This document shows positions 1 through 7,760 of a DNA stretch of 64,000 bases, in pieces. Numbering within the stretch: the first letter of the stretch is position 1; each line of letters opens with the position of its first letter. The stretch covers positions 30,342 through 94,341 of the forward strand of contig JAFWUX010000208.1 in NCBI GenBank assembly GCA_017523995.1, given 5' to 3'. Both the position numbers and the translations under genes were made by a program. Under the pieces are notes generated by a model. The model did not search any database. It saw nothing but the letters and a program-made list of their open reading frames with translations, and was not told where the DNA came from. The stretch is from Oscillospiraceae bacterium (GTDB taxonomy: Bacteria; Bacillota_A; Clostridia; Oscillospirales; Ruminococcaceae).

Positions 1-67
1 CTTTGTAATTATAGCACATTCCGAAAGATTTGTCAAGGGGTTTTCGCAAATTTTTCAAAAAGTTTTT

Positions 68-96
68 TTGCATTTTTCGCAAAAGTATGTTATAAT
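68..96 (+). promoter_or_regulatory. Sigma-A promoter of the cysteine desulfurase gene
   Basis: TTGCAT at 68-73 and TATAAT at 91-96 are separated by exactly 17 bases. Transcription would begin near 103, leaving a leader of about 33 nt before the ATG at 136. This rules out the in-frame ATG at 112 as a well-supported start. Confidence 0.7.
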
Positions 97-135
97 AGGT
101 TCAGACTTAAAATGAGGGAGTGGATTCTCACAAAA

Positions 136-1272
136 ATGACGATTTATCTTGACTCCGCTGCGACGTCCCGTCCGGGGGAGGCGTGTCTGAACGCGATGTG
201 CGGAATGATGCGCGAGACATACGGCAATCCGTCCTCTCTGCACCGGTTCGGATTGGAGGCACAGCTTTGCATGGAGCAGGCGCGCAAACAGATTGCGGCA
301 GCGCTCGGATGCGAGGCTGCTGCTGTGATGTTTACATCCGGTGCGACGGAGAGCAATCATCTGGCGATTCGCGGCGCTGCTTATGCATACGGCAGAAGAA
401 AACGCCGCGTCATTACAACAACCGTTGAGCATGCATCGGTGCGCGGTGCGTTTGACATGCTTGAGGCAGAAGGCTATGAGGTGATTCGTGTGGCACCGGA
501 TGCGGACGGCATCCTGCATGCGGAGAACATTGCAGCAGCGGTGAATGAGGATACCTGCCTTGTCAGCATGATGCTCGTGAACAATGAGACCGGCGCGATT
601 TTGCCGGTGCAGCAGGCATTTGCACAGATCAAGCGCGCGTTCCCGCAGGTCATCACGCACTGTGATGCCGTGCAGGGATTCATGAAGCTGCTGGTCAGTC
701 CGGTAAAGCTGAATGCCGATCTGCTGACAGTCAGCGGACACAAGGTTCACGCATGCAAGGGTGTCGGCGCGCTGTACCATAAGAAAGGCGTCCGCCTGAT
801 CCCGCTGATGAAGGGCGGCGAGCAGGAGGGGACTATGCGCCCGGGAACGGAATCCGTGCCGCTGATCGTCGGATTCGGCGCGGCGGTGAAGGAACTTTCC
901 GGTTCGATTTCTGCGCGTGCGGAATATGTCTCCGGTCTGCGAAGCGAGTGCATCCGGCAGCTTTCGGAGCTGGAGGACATCACGGTCAATTCTCCTGCAG
1001 AGGGCAGCCCGTATATCCTGAGCTTTTCAGTCAAGGGACTGCGCTCGGAGACGATGCTGCATTTTCTCTCGGATCGTGAGATTTACGTATCGAGCGGTTC
1101 TGCGTGTTCAAAGGGAAAGCAGAGCGGTGTGCTGCAGCAGTTCGGCATCAAACAGGATCTCGCAGACAGCACCCTGCGCGTGAGCTTCTGCGCGGAGAAT
1201 ACCGCAGAGGATATCACGGCGCTCTGTACCGCACTGAAAGCGGCGCAGGAGCAGCTGGTGCACAAGAGGTGA
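136..1272 (+). CDS. Cysteine desulfurase, NifS/IscS family (NifZ-like)
   Basis: This PLP enzyme removes sulfur from cysteine as an enzyme-bound persulfide and passes it to a sulfur acceptor. The 378-residue protein begins YLDSAAT. It has the PLP lysine in SGHK (about K203) and the sulfur-carrying cysteine in the loop SSGSACSKG (about C324). The start at 136 is preferred over 112 because GAGGGAG lies upstream and the 112 codon is only about 9 nt from the predicted transcription start. ThiI lies 1.2 kb downstream and lacks its own rhodanese domain. In Bacillus subtilis the dedicated desulfurase NifZ is encoded next to such a ThiI, so this is probably the NifZ equivalent supplying tRNA thiolation. 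A general Fe-S role (IscS/SufS-like) is the alternative. Confidence 0.9.
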   Translation: MTIYLDSAATSRPGEACLNAMCGMMRETYGNPSSLHRFGLEAQLCMEQARKQIAAALGCEAAAVMFTSGATESNHLAIRGAAYAYGRRKRRVITTTVEHASVRGAFDMLEAEGYEVIRVAPDADGILHAENIAAAVNEDTCLVSMMLVNNETGAILPVQQAFAQIKRAFPQVITHCDAVQGFMKLLVSPVKLNADLLTVSGHKVHACKGVGALYHKKGVRLIPLMKGGEQEGTMRPGTESVPLIVGFGAAVKELSGSISARAEYVSGLRSECIRQLSELEDITVNSPAEGSPYILSFSVKGLRSETMLHFLSDREIYVSSGSACSKGKQSGVLQQFGIKQDLADSTLRVSFCAENTAEDITALCTALKAAQEQLVHKR

Positions 1273-1278
1273 GCGCAT

Positions 1279-1734
1279 ATGGTCAGACGATATGACCCGC
1301 GTGATCTGCAGGGCTGCGGCGCGGTCTTCTGCAGCGCATTTGCCGCAGAACCGTGGAACGAAAACTGGACGCAGCAGCTTGCGGAAACCCGCATCTCCGA
1401 GCTGACCGGCACACCGATCTCCGCGGGCTTTGTCTATGATGAGCAGGGAAGTATTCTTGCTGTTGCAGCCGGACGGGTCTGCACCTATTTATACGGCAAA
1501 GAATATGTGATTGATGAATTCTGCGTTTCTGCGGAGATGCAGGGTAAGGGCATCGGCAGCAGACTGATGCAGCGGATCGAGCAGGAAATGCGTGCGGCGG
1601 GATGTGTCGGCATTGTTCTGCAAACAACGCGCGGTTATCCGAGCGAGCGCTTTTATCTGAAGAACGGATTTCAGCGCAATCCGGATATGATTACGATGTA
1701 CCGGCTGCTGAATGAGAAAACAGAATTCTCCTGA
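1279..1734 (+). CDS. GNAT family N-acetyltransferase
   Basis: This 151-residue protein has the GNAT fold signature. The acetyl-CoA binding loop is in VSAEMQGKGIGSRLM (about residues 92-106), and the C-terminal part GYPSERFYLKNGFQR is typical of the last strands of the family. The substrate cannot be predicted. It starts 6 nt after the desulfurase stop, with the ribosome site AGAGGTGAG overlapping that stop, so the two are co-transcribed and probably translationally coupled. Its stop codon lies within a short CCTGAC/GTCAGG hairpin. Confidence 0.88.
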   Translation: MVRRYDPRDLQGCGAVFCSAFAAEPWNENWTQQLAETRISELTGTPISAGFVYDEQGSILAVAAGRVCTYLYGKEYVIDEFCVSAEMQGKGIGSRLMQRIEQEMRAAGCVGIVLQTTRGYPSERFYLKNGFQRNPDMITMYRLLNEKTEFS

Positions 1735-1764
1735 CGCTTTGTCAGGATTATACTATTATTTTTT
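1730..1764 (+). terminator. Possible weak terminator after the GNAT gene
   Basis: CCTGAC (1730-1735) and GTCAGG (1741-1746) form a 6-bp stem around the GNAT stop codon. A T-rich stretch follows, but only after about 10 intervening bases, so function is doubtful. Confidence 0.3.
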
Positions 1765-1771
1765 CAATATT

Positions 1772-2320
1772 ATGAATACTAATTTATATGGTAATTGTAT
1801 TCCAATCGTATTTACAATTTTAAATTTACAATATGCAAGTGAACTGGCAGGCAAGAAGAAGGCGCTTTGCATACTATCTGTTATTTACAGCATTGTTGGG
1901 AGCATTACGATTGTTTTGCTGAACAGCAACAATAAACAAGCTGCATTTGAGTGGTTTGTTCTGTACACACTTGGCTTCCTTTTTTTCAGGTTCATAAGGA
2001 AAAAGTCAGCAGATTTATTATCTGTAGCGACAAATCCCCAGGCGTTTGACACCAGGGATTATGCGTATCATAAAATCGTATTGATAAAAAACATGATGAT
2101 CGCATTATTGATTTTGGTATTTGCGTTCAGTCCCTTATTTGATAAACTGTTCTCAGACAGTGAAATATATGGTTTATCAAGATACAACTATATTTCATGC
2201 GCTTTCGCATATATTGTATATTGCGTTTTTATATTTAGGATTCTAAAAAACGGTCATCCTGAATGTGAAACAAAAAGGAGTGATCATAATGAAGAATGCG
2301 ATTCAAATGCATACAGGTAA
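1772..2320 (+). CDS. AT-rich hypothetical membrane protein, possibly truncated
   Basis: I do not recognise this protein. From the ATG at 1772 it has 182 residues and four or five hydrophobic segments (for example around ALCILSVIYSIVGSITIVLL, FVLYTLGFLFF, MMIALLILVFAF and FAYIVYCVFIF) with Lys/Arg-rich connections. The frame is open back to an ATG at 1712 inside the GNAT gene, but neither start has a convincing ribosome site. Base composition is much more AT-rich than the genes on either side. The frame stops at 2318-2320 but stays open for another 30 codons after that stop, up to 2413. Together these suggest a recent insertion or a decaying gene that separates the desulfurase from thiI. Confidence 0.4.
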   Translation: MNTNLYGNCIPIVFTILNLQYASELAGKKKALCILSVIYSIVGSITIVLLNSNNKQAAFEWFVLYTLGFLFFRFIRKKSADLLSVATNPQAFDTRDYAYHKIVLIKNMMIALLILVFAFSPLFDKLFSDSEIYGLSRYNYISCAFAYIVYCVFIFRILKNGHPECETKRSDHNEECDSNAYR

Positions 2321-2413
2321 AAACCTGAAACTGACAAATATACTATCTATAATGGTGATTGGTCAGGCAGATATAAAATTGCGGCTCCGTATAAAATGGA
2401 GCTGCTGAACTGA
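2289..2413 (+). pseudogene. Small ORF or gene remnant before thiI
   Basis: An ATG at 2289 follows an excellent ribosome site (AAAAGGAG at 2273-2280) and opens a 39-codon frame ending at 2408. The overlapping frame, read from 2321 to the TGA at 2411-2413, gives a tail (NGDWSGRYKIAAPYKM) that looks more protein-like than the 2289 frame. The simplest reading is a short gene with a frameshift or internal deletion. A genuine 39-residue peptide is also possible. I cannot name the family. Confidence 0.3.
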
Positions 2414-2438
2414 TTATATTATAAACGAGGTTTGTGAC

Positions 2439-3650
2439 ATGAGAGAGATTATTCTGGTAAAATACGGCGAAATGGCGCTCAAGGGACTGAACAGAGGCTC
2501 CTTTGAGGATGTGCTGCTTCGCAACATCCGCTACCGGCTGAAAAAGCTCGGCAAGTTTTCGTATTCCAAGGCACAGTCTACGATTTACGTTGTGCCGGAG
2601 GCGGAAACGGATGAAGCCTGCGGCGAACTGCTCGCTGCTGCGATGCCGCGTCTGAAAAAGGTGTTCGGCATTGCGGCACTTGCGCGTGCGCTGACCTGCG
2701 AAAAATCCTTTGCGGATATTTCGACACGCTCGGTGCCGTATCTTGCGGATGCGCTGAATGCGGCAAAGACCTTTAAGGTCGAGGCGAAGCGTGCAGACAA
2801 AGCCTTCCCGATGAAGTCGCCGCAGATCTGCGCGGAGCTTGGCGGCATTCTGCTTGAGCATTATCCGCATCTGCGCGTGGATGTCAACCATCCGGATGTG
2901 ACCGTGACTGTTGAGATCCGCGATCTGAATGCGTATGTTCATGCAGCGCGTGAAAAGGGTGCGGGCGGTCTTCCGGTCGGCACGGCGGGCAATGCGATGC
3001 TGCTGCTCTCCGGCGGCATTGACAGTCCGGTTGCCGCTTATATGATGGCGAAGCGCGGTCTGCGTGTGACGGCATGTCATTTTGCTTCTCCGCCCTATAC
3101 CTCTGAGCGTGCGCTGCTGAAAGTTGAGCAGCTCTGCGAAAAGCTGACGCCGTGGTGCGGCAGCATGGCGTTCTACTGTGTGCCGTTCACGGAGATTCAG
3201 GAGCAGCTCCAGCGGAATTGTCCCGAGGAATACTTCACAATCCTGATGCGCCGCCTGATGATGGAGATCGCATGCAGACTCGCAGAGCGCGAGGAATGCG
3301 GCGCGATCATCACGGGCGAGAGCCTCGGACAGGTTGCGAGCCAGACGCTTGCGGCACTTCAGTGTACGGATGCCGTGGCAACAATGCCGGTGCTCCGTCC
3401 GCTGATCGGCATGGATAAGACCGAGATCGTCGAGATTTCGCGCAAGATTGATACCTTTGATATCTCGATTCAGCCCTATGAGGACTGCTGCACGGTCTTT
3501 ACGCCGCGGCACCCGAAGCTGCGTCCGCATCTGGAGGATGTCGCCGCAGCACAGGCAGAGGTTGATTTTACACCGATGGTTGAGGCAGCAATTGCAGGTG
3601 CGACAAAAAAGGTCTTTGCACAGCATATCTCCGAGGAGCAGATGCTCTGA
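2439..3650 (+). CDS. thiI: tRNA 4-thiouridine synthase ThiI
   Basis: ThiI adenylates uridine 8 of tRNA and replaces its oxygen with sulfur; it can also feed thiazole synthesis. The 403-residue protein has an N-terminal ferredoxin-like region, a THUMP RNA-binding domain (about residues 60-165) and a PP-loop ATPase domain with the signature LLSGGIDSPVAAY (about 188-200). Like most Firmicute ThiI proteins it ends after the ATPase domain and lacks the C-terminal rhodanese domain of E. coli ThiI, so it needs a separate persulfide donor; the desulfurase at the left edge of the window fits. GAGG lies about 10 nt before the ATG. Confidence 0.95.
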   Translation: MREIILVKYGEMALKGLNRGSFEDVLLRNIRYRLKKLGKFSYSKAQSTIYVVPEAETDEACGELLAAAMPRLKKVFGIAALARALTCEKSFADISTRSVPYLADALNAAKTFKVEAKRADKAFPMKSPQICAELGGILLEHYPHLRVDVNHPDVTVTVEIRDLNAYVHAAREKGAGGLPVGTAGNAMLLLSGGIDSPVAAYMMAKRGLRVTACHFASPPYTSERALLKVEQLCEKLTPWCGSMAFYCVPFTEIQEQLQRNCPEEYFTILMRRLMMEIACRLAEREECGAIITGESLGQVASQTLAALQCTDAVATMPVLRPLIGMDKTEIVEISRKIDTFDISIQPYEDCCTVFTPRHPKLRPHLEDVAAAQAEVDFTPMVEAAIAGATKKVFAQHISEEQML

Positions 3651-3654
3651 TCAG

Positions 3655-3670
3655 TGTTTCATGTGGAACA
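3655..3670. promoter_or_regulatory. parS-like ParB/Spo0J binding site
   Basis: TGTTTCATGTGGAACA, 4 nt after the thiI stop, matches the near-universal bacterial parS consensus TGTTNCACGTGAAACA at all but two positions. One of the differences (G in GGAACA) keeps the palindrome. If real, it would load ParB for chromosome segregation and would place this window in the origin-proximal part of the chromosome. It could be a chance match. Confidence 0.4.
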
Positions 3671-3783
3671 ATTTGCAAGCAGATACATTGATTATATGAT
3701 ATCATGATTTAGACTGAATGTGAAAATTCGACAAAATATGCCGCTCTGAATTGTTGCATATTACAAAATATCGTGCGGATGAC

Positions 3784-3813
3784 TTGACAATACGGCGCCT
3801 GATGTAGTACAAT
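3784..3813 (+). promoter_or_regulatory. Promoter of the sortase transcript
   Basis: TTGACA at 3784-3789 and TACAAT at 3808-3813 are 18 bases apart. No other good promoter lies between here and the sortase ATG at 4338, which implies an untranslated leader of more than 500 nt. Confidence 0.6.
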
Positions 3814-3819
3814 GTTCAT

Positions 3820-4337
3820 TGAGAATAGGCTTACTGCGGCTTACGGCATCTGCCCGGCTGCCCCAAGTCTTTTCTCTGAACGATACATCAGTGTCAGGCG
3901 CATCCCGTGTTTTGTGACCGGAACTGCGGCTGCTCTGACCGGATGAAGCGAAACTCGCTTCATGTCCTGTCCGGCGAATCAGAGGATTTGCGGACTGTGA
4001 TCTGCCGGTTTTCCGGTGACTGCGTACCAGCAGCCGTATCACAGTGCATGAATCCCACGGGGAACCGGATCGGCGGGATTCCGGAGCGGAACGGCGGAAC
4101 TTCCAGCCGTCCTGCTGACACGGTTTCTGCCTGTCAGATGCACTTGCTGTCGTCGGCTTGACCGGCGGCATCCGGAGAAGATACACGAAATGTGAATTCC
4201 CGAAAGGGAATATTGATTGCTGACTGGGAGATGTACAGACTCTCACATGCAAAACCTGTGCGGATGCAGAAGCGAAAGGGCGAGCGTACCGATGCTCTCC
4301 GGAAACGGATGCAGAAGCAAATGATGGAGGCGTTCAA
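3820..4337 (+). ncRNA. Long structured leader RNA of unknown class upstream of the sortase
   Basis: No convincing gene lies here. The region is dense in inverted repeats. At 3934-3986, CTCTGA, CCGG and ATGAAGCGA pair with TCGCTTCAT, CCGG and TCAGAG around an AAC loop. GGATT...AATCC (about 3986-4054) encloses CTGTGAT...ATCACAG and CCGG/CCGG. Further on are ACGGC...GCCGT, CTGACA...TGTCAG, a TGTCGTCGG/CCGGCGGCA stem, and ATTCCC-GAAA-GGGAAT (about 4196-4211) with a GNRA loop. It could be a cis-regulatory leader, a large processed RNA, or both. I did not find the core motifs of RNase P RNA, tmRNA, T-box or cyclic-di-GMP riboswitches. Confidence 0.45.
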
Positions 4338-5900
4338 ATGGATATCAGGCAAAATCCCTATCAAGAACCTAGCTGCCCTGACGTACCGCAGAAACCTGCA
4401 GGTGCGCAGAACGCAGTACCCGGGAATGATTCCCCGCTTCGGGCGGATGTCACTCCGAACGGGACCAGAAGAACATACAGTGCGCATCGGATGCTGAAGG
4501 GTGCCGCGGGACGTGCGGAGATTTCGGACGAAGATAAGCTGAGAGATGTGCTTCGGGAAACGGAACGAGGGCAGAATCATGAACAGGACGACATTACGGC
4601 GATTTTAGAAGAAGTCGAAGCAAAACGTCACACTACAGCAGATGAACAGCCGAATGTCGAATATTCTTCCGGCAGAACAGAAGCGTCCGCAGGACATCGT
4701 GTCCCGCGGGAGGCGGTCACAACTGCTCCGGCAGAACGGCCAAAGGCTGCTGTGCGGCATACGGGAAGGCCGAGACCTGAGACACATACGGTGACTCGGG
4801 AGGAGGCGGTCTCGGAGGCGGCACCGCGGCAGCGGAAGGGAAACGGTAAGAAAAAGCGCAAACACTATACCTTTAAGGAGAGCTTAAAATTTTTTGTACC
4901 GTGGAAAGGCGACTCTCTGTTTGAGTCCTTCCGGAAAATTGTCTTTTCGCTCGCGCTGATTGTTGTCGGCGTCTGTACATTTCTGATCGGCAGCTACTAT
5001 ATCGACCTGTACAAGGCAAAGAAGATGTACGAGGAAATTCAGGCGCGGATTGACGAGGCAAAGGCGAACCGGCATTTCAACGAGGACAGCAATACAGAAG
5101 AATCTGTCGGCGGAATGGTTGAATGGTTGGATTTCAACTATTTCGGCGAGACGCTGCTCCCCATCAACCCCGATGCTGTCGGCTATGTCAGCATTGAGGG
5201 CACCGAGGTCAGCTATCCGGTGGTGCAGAAGCAAAGATTAAGCGATCCGAATCAAAACCCGAACGACTACTATCTCAACCGGACGTTCAAACAGGAGCAG
5301 AGCAAATCTGGCTGCATCTTTATGGATTTCCGGAACCACTTTGATGAGGTAGTCGATCACCGTCGAGTATTCGACAACTCCGGAAATGTTTTCATTTACG
5401 GACACAACATGAATAATAGAACGATGTTCGGAAGTCTGCGCGACTATATCAACAATCCGTCATTCTACAGCGCACACCCGATTGTCAATTATTCCTCTCT
5501 CTATAAAGATTACGTGTTCAAGATTTTCGCCATCTTTGTTGTAGACGGCGAGGATTACACCTCGGATCTTGCATTTGACTGCTGGAATACATTGGACTTT
5601 GCCGATGAGGACGCGTTCTATGATTATGTGAACGAAGCAAAGAAACGCACAATGATCAACACAAATGTTGATGTGAAGTATGGAGATCAACTCTTGTCGC
5701 TGTACACGTGCAACGGACTGGTCGCCAATGCCAAGCTGATTCTGATGTGTCGAGAAGTTCGTGCAGGCGAAGACCCGAAAGAGGGTACGGAGAATGCCAC
5801 ATTGAATGAAAATGTGCTGTACCCGAAGGCCTACTATAAAGGAGGCCGCCCTGTTAATTACGATCCCAAGAAATTCGTGCCGTATGGTCCGAATGCGTAA
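4338..5900 (+). CDS. Class B sortase with long N-terminal extension
   Basis: This is a membrane-anchored transpeptidase that joins surface proteins or pili to peptidoglycan. The 520-residue protein has about 170 low-complexity, charged cytoplasmic residues, a basic stretch (KGNGKKKRKH), one membrane segment (about 195-217) and an extracytoplasmic sortase domain. Visible catalytic residues are H356 in YGHNM, C458 in LYTCNG and R472 in MCREVR; the insertions between strands fit class B. The N-terminal extension is unusually long. GGAGG lies about 7 nt before the ATG. No substrate with an LPXTG-type motif was noticed in this window. The long leader upstream and the adjacent SpoIID-type gene suggest a cell-wall locus. 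Confidence 0.9.
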   Translation: MDIRQNPYQEPSCPDVPQKPAGAQNAVPGNDSPLRADVTPNGTRRTYSAHRMLKGAAGRAEISDEDKLRDVLRETERGQNHEQDDITAILEEVEAKRHTTADEQPNVEYSSGRTEASAGHRVPREAVTTAPAERPKAAVRHTGRPRPETHTVTREEAVSEAAPRQRKGNGKKKRKHYTFKESLKFFVPWKGDSLFESFRKIVFSLALIVVGVCTFLIGSYYIDLYKAKKMYEEIQARIDEAKANRHFNEDSNTEESVGGMVEWLDFNYFGETLLPINPDAVGYVSIEGTEVSYPVVQKQRLSDPNQNPNDYYLNRTFKQEQSKSGCIFMDFRNHFDEVVDHRRVFDNSGNVFIYGHNMNNRTMFGSLRDYINNPSFYSAHPIVNYSSLYKDYVFKIFAIFVVDGEDYTSDLAFDCWNTLDFADEDAFYDYVNEAKKRTMINTNVDVKYGDQLLSLYTCNGLVANAKLILMCREVRAGEDPKEGTENATLNENVLYPKAYYKGGRPVNYDPKKFVPYGPNA

Positions 5901-5905
5901 TTCAG

Positions 5906-5929
5906 GTTTTGATTTCACCGAAATCAAAC
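5906..5929 (+). other. Hairpin just after the sortase gene
   Basis: GTTTTGATTTC and GAAATCAAAC form a 10-bp stem with one bulged T and an ACC loop, 5 nt after the stop. There is no T-run, so it is not a typical terminator; it may stabilise the 3' end or belong to the following leader. Confidence 0.4.
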
Positions 5930-5939
5930 TGAAGGGAAA

Positions 5940-6291
5940 TGGGATGTCAAGGAGGTAAACGTACTTGTTTCCGCTTTGAGCGGACTGTTTTCTTTCGGTT
6001 ATGCTGTCTTATATCGTATCTGAGCGGCGAGCGTACAGCCGTCCTCACCCGCGGCGGGAGCTGCGGAGCACATCTCCGCGATATGAGATATTTAGCTTAA
6101 CAGAGAGATGTACGCAGGTAAACTGCGACGCAGAACAACGCGTCGTTCCCGGATGGCGCGCGCTGAAAGGTCGGATTGGGACTGACCGGACGGCGAAGGG
6201 AGGACACAAACGATTAGACAAAATCCCCACAGCAATCTTGGGGAAATAAAGCCGGGCTAACCCGGTGAGATTGATAAATTGGAGAGAAACT
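5940..6291 (+). ncRNA. Structured intergenic leader upstream of the SpoIID-type gene
   Basis: This 350-base stretch has no convincing gene but many inverted repeats: CCGCT/AGCGG (about 5971-5983), GCGGAG/CTCCGC, CGCAG/CTGCG, GACGC/GCGTC and GGTC/GACC. Near the 3' end, CCCC (6224-6227) can pair with GGGG (6239-6242), while the CAATCT between them (6232-6237) can instead pair with AGATTG (6268-6273), enclosing CCGGG-CTAA-CCCGG. These two pairings exclude each other and lie 10-60 nt before the ribosome site, so a switch is possible. It shares the 11-mer GGCGAGCGTAC with the sortase leader. An AAGGAGGT at about 5950 has no sizeable ORF behind it. Confidence 0.4.
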
Positions 6292-7596
6292 ATGCAAGCT
6301 CGAACGCGAAGAAACCGCGTGGCGATTCTGGTTGCAATGGCTCTGTGTTTCACCAGTACATGTGCAATTCAGAGCGACAGAGACGCCATGCTGCGCTCAG
6401 GAGCTGCCAATACTGCGTTTGCCGCTACAACAGGAGGCTATGAGAACGGGACGGACGTACAAGCCGTTTTGGGACCTGCCGACTCGCGCAGCAGCCTTCA
6501 GTCGGGTGCAGACGCATATGAAGTTGCCGATTTGCGGAAGGCTGATCTTTATGAATATGATGACAGCCTTATGCTTGTTCGGTATGAGGCAGTTGATTCT
6601 GAGCCGGACGAAACGCCAACGACTACTACTGCAACGACAACTGCTGTCACAGATGACAGCGAAAACGATATTACCACTGTTACGTCGGTCGTAACAACCT
6701 ATGAAGAACCTGTTGTCACAGCTCGCGAAACCATTGCCGCAGAACCCGGCAGCGTTGTGTTCTATTCCTCCGGATTCGGACACGGCGTCGGAATGAGCCA
6801 GAACGGCGCAAATTTCTATGCAATGTATGACGGCTGGACGTACGATCAAATCCTGAGTCTCTACTATCCCGGAACGATGCTGGTTCAGACCGGTACTTCG
6901 GAATGGGAAACCATGACAGTCGGCGGAAAGACTGATACAGTTGTGTCGATCCTCTCGCAGATTGTCAATAACGAAATGGGCGATTCTTTCTCTGTCGAAG
7001 CCATCAAGGCACAGGCAATTGCAGCTTATACCTACTATCTGTATAACGGATACGGTGCCGGTATGATCTGCAAGGCGAATCCGTCCGAAAAAATCGTGGA
7101 TGCTGTTCGATCTGTTCTCGGTATCGTTGTGTACTACGAGAACGCTCCGGCACTCACATCGTTCTATGCATCCAGCGGCGGCGCAACGGCTTCCTGCAAG
7201 GATATCTTCTATGCTGATCTTCCTTATTTGCAGAGCGTGCCCGTCAGACATGACGAATCTTCCGATCCGCATTTTAACAGCACCAAGGTATTTCATGCCG
7301 ACGTGCTCAAATCCACACTCGAAAACACTTACCATGTCACGCTCACAGGCAACCCATATGATTGGATTCAACTTGAGTACGGTGACGGCGGCTATGTAGC
7401 CAGCGCGCTCATCGGCGGGCAAGTTTGCGTGAAGGGCAATGACCTGCGCGGCGTACTTGGTTTGAAGTCTCCGAAGTTTGAATTTGCGTATCAGGCGGCA
7501 TCTGCCTCTGACGCTGTTCAGAATGCAGCGAACGTGAATGATTCCATGACATCTCAGGGTGAGACAGCAGCGGAGGAATCCACACAGGATATGTAA
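6292..7596 (+). CDS. SpoIID/LytB-family secreted protein with permuted domain order
   Basis: SpoIID proteins are lytic transglycosylases that cut stripped glycan strands; LytB relatives enhance amidases. This 434-residue protein starts with a basic N-terminus and a hydrophobic signal segment, then a Thr-rich linker (about 105-140). The block GHGVGMSQNGA...YYPGT, which normally ends the SpoIID domain, comes first (about 165-205). It is followed by the normally N-terminal core with NNEMGDSFSVEAIKAQAIAAYTYY (about 225-250), FYASSGG (about 292) and the final strands. The domain thus appears circularly permuted. The start at 6292 is chosen because GGAGAG precedes it; an upstream in-frame GTG at 6265 has no ribosome site. 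Sortase lies upstream. Confidence 0.82.
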   Translation: MQARTRRNRVAILVAMALCFTSTCAIQSDRDAMLRSGAANTAFAATTGGYENGTDVQAVLGPADSRSSLQSGADAYEVADLRKADLYEYDDSLMLVRYEAVDSEPDETPTTTTATTTAVTDDSENDITTVTSVVTTYEEPVVTARETIAAEPGSVVFYSSGFGHGVGMSQNGANFYAMYDGWTYDQILSLYYPGTMLVQTGTSEWETMTVGGKTDTVVSILSQIVNNEMGDSFSVEAIKAQAIAAYTYYLYNGYGAGMICKANPSEKIVDAVRSVLGIVVYYENAPALTSFYASSGGATASCKDIFYADLPYLQSVPVRHDESSDPHFNSTKVFHADVLKSTLENTYHVTLTGNPYDWIQLEYGDGGYVASALIGGQVCVKGNDLRGVLGLKSPKFEFAYQAASASDAVQNAANVNDSMTSQGETAAEESTQDM

Positions 7597-7614
7597 TCCG
7601 CATCAATTGAATGT

Positions 7615-7651
7615 GAAAAAATCCCGTACAGGAGACTGTGCGGGATTTTTT
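7615..7651 (+). terminator. Strong intrinsic terminator after the SpoIID-type gene
   Basis: CCCGTACAG (7623-7631) pairs with CTGTGCGGG (7636-7644) around a GAGA loop, with A-rich 5' and T-rich 3' flanks. Confidence 0.9.
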
Positions 7652-7702
7652 GATACATGTGGATTTTTGTACGATTCTACTGCGAAATGGTACGATATGT
7701 CA

Positions 7703-7731
7703 TTGACTTTCGGGCAGGATTGTTCTATAAT
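7703..7731 (+). promoter_or_regulatory. Promoter of the CE2-type dockerin esterase
   Basis: TTGACT at 7703-7708 and TATAAT at 7726-7731 with a 17-base spacer, 30 nt before the ATG at 7761. Confidence 0.8.
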
Positions 7732-7760
7732 GACAATATAATACGAGGGGAGGGTTTGCC

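Noticed and set aside
3890..4200. RNase P RNA, tmRNA or SRP RNA within the sortase leader
   Set aside because: I looked for the conserved cores (for example GAGGAAAGTCC-type, tRNA-like ends, GGTGCTAAGGG-type) and did not find them.
4192..4497. Plus-strand frame running from the leader into the sortase gene
   Set aside because: It overlaps the well-supported sortase start in another frame and runs through the structured leader; no RBS.
6180..6275. Cyclic-di-AMP (ydaO-type) riboswitch before the SpoIID gene
   Set aside because: GGGAGGACACAAA, TTGGGGAAAT and GGGCTAACC vaguely recall ydaO words, but the conserved CCGAATCCGTCAGCTAACC-type element and the overall order are missing. A covariance search would settle it.
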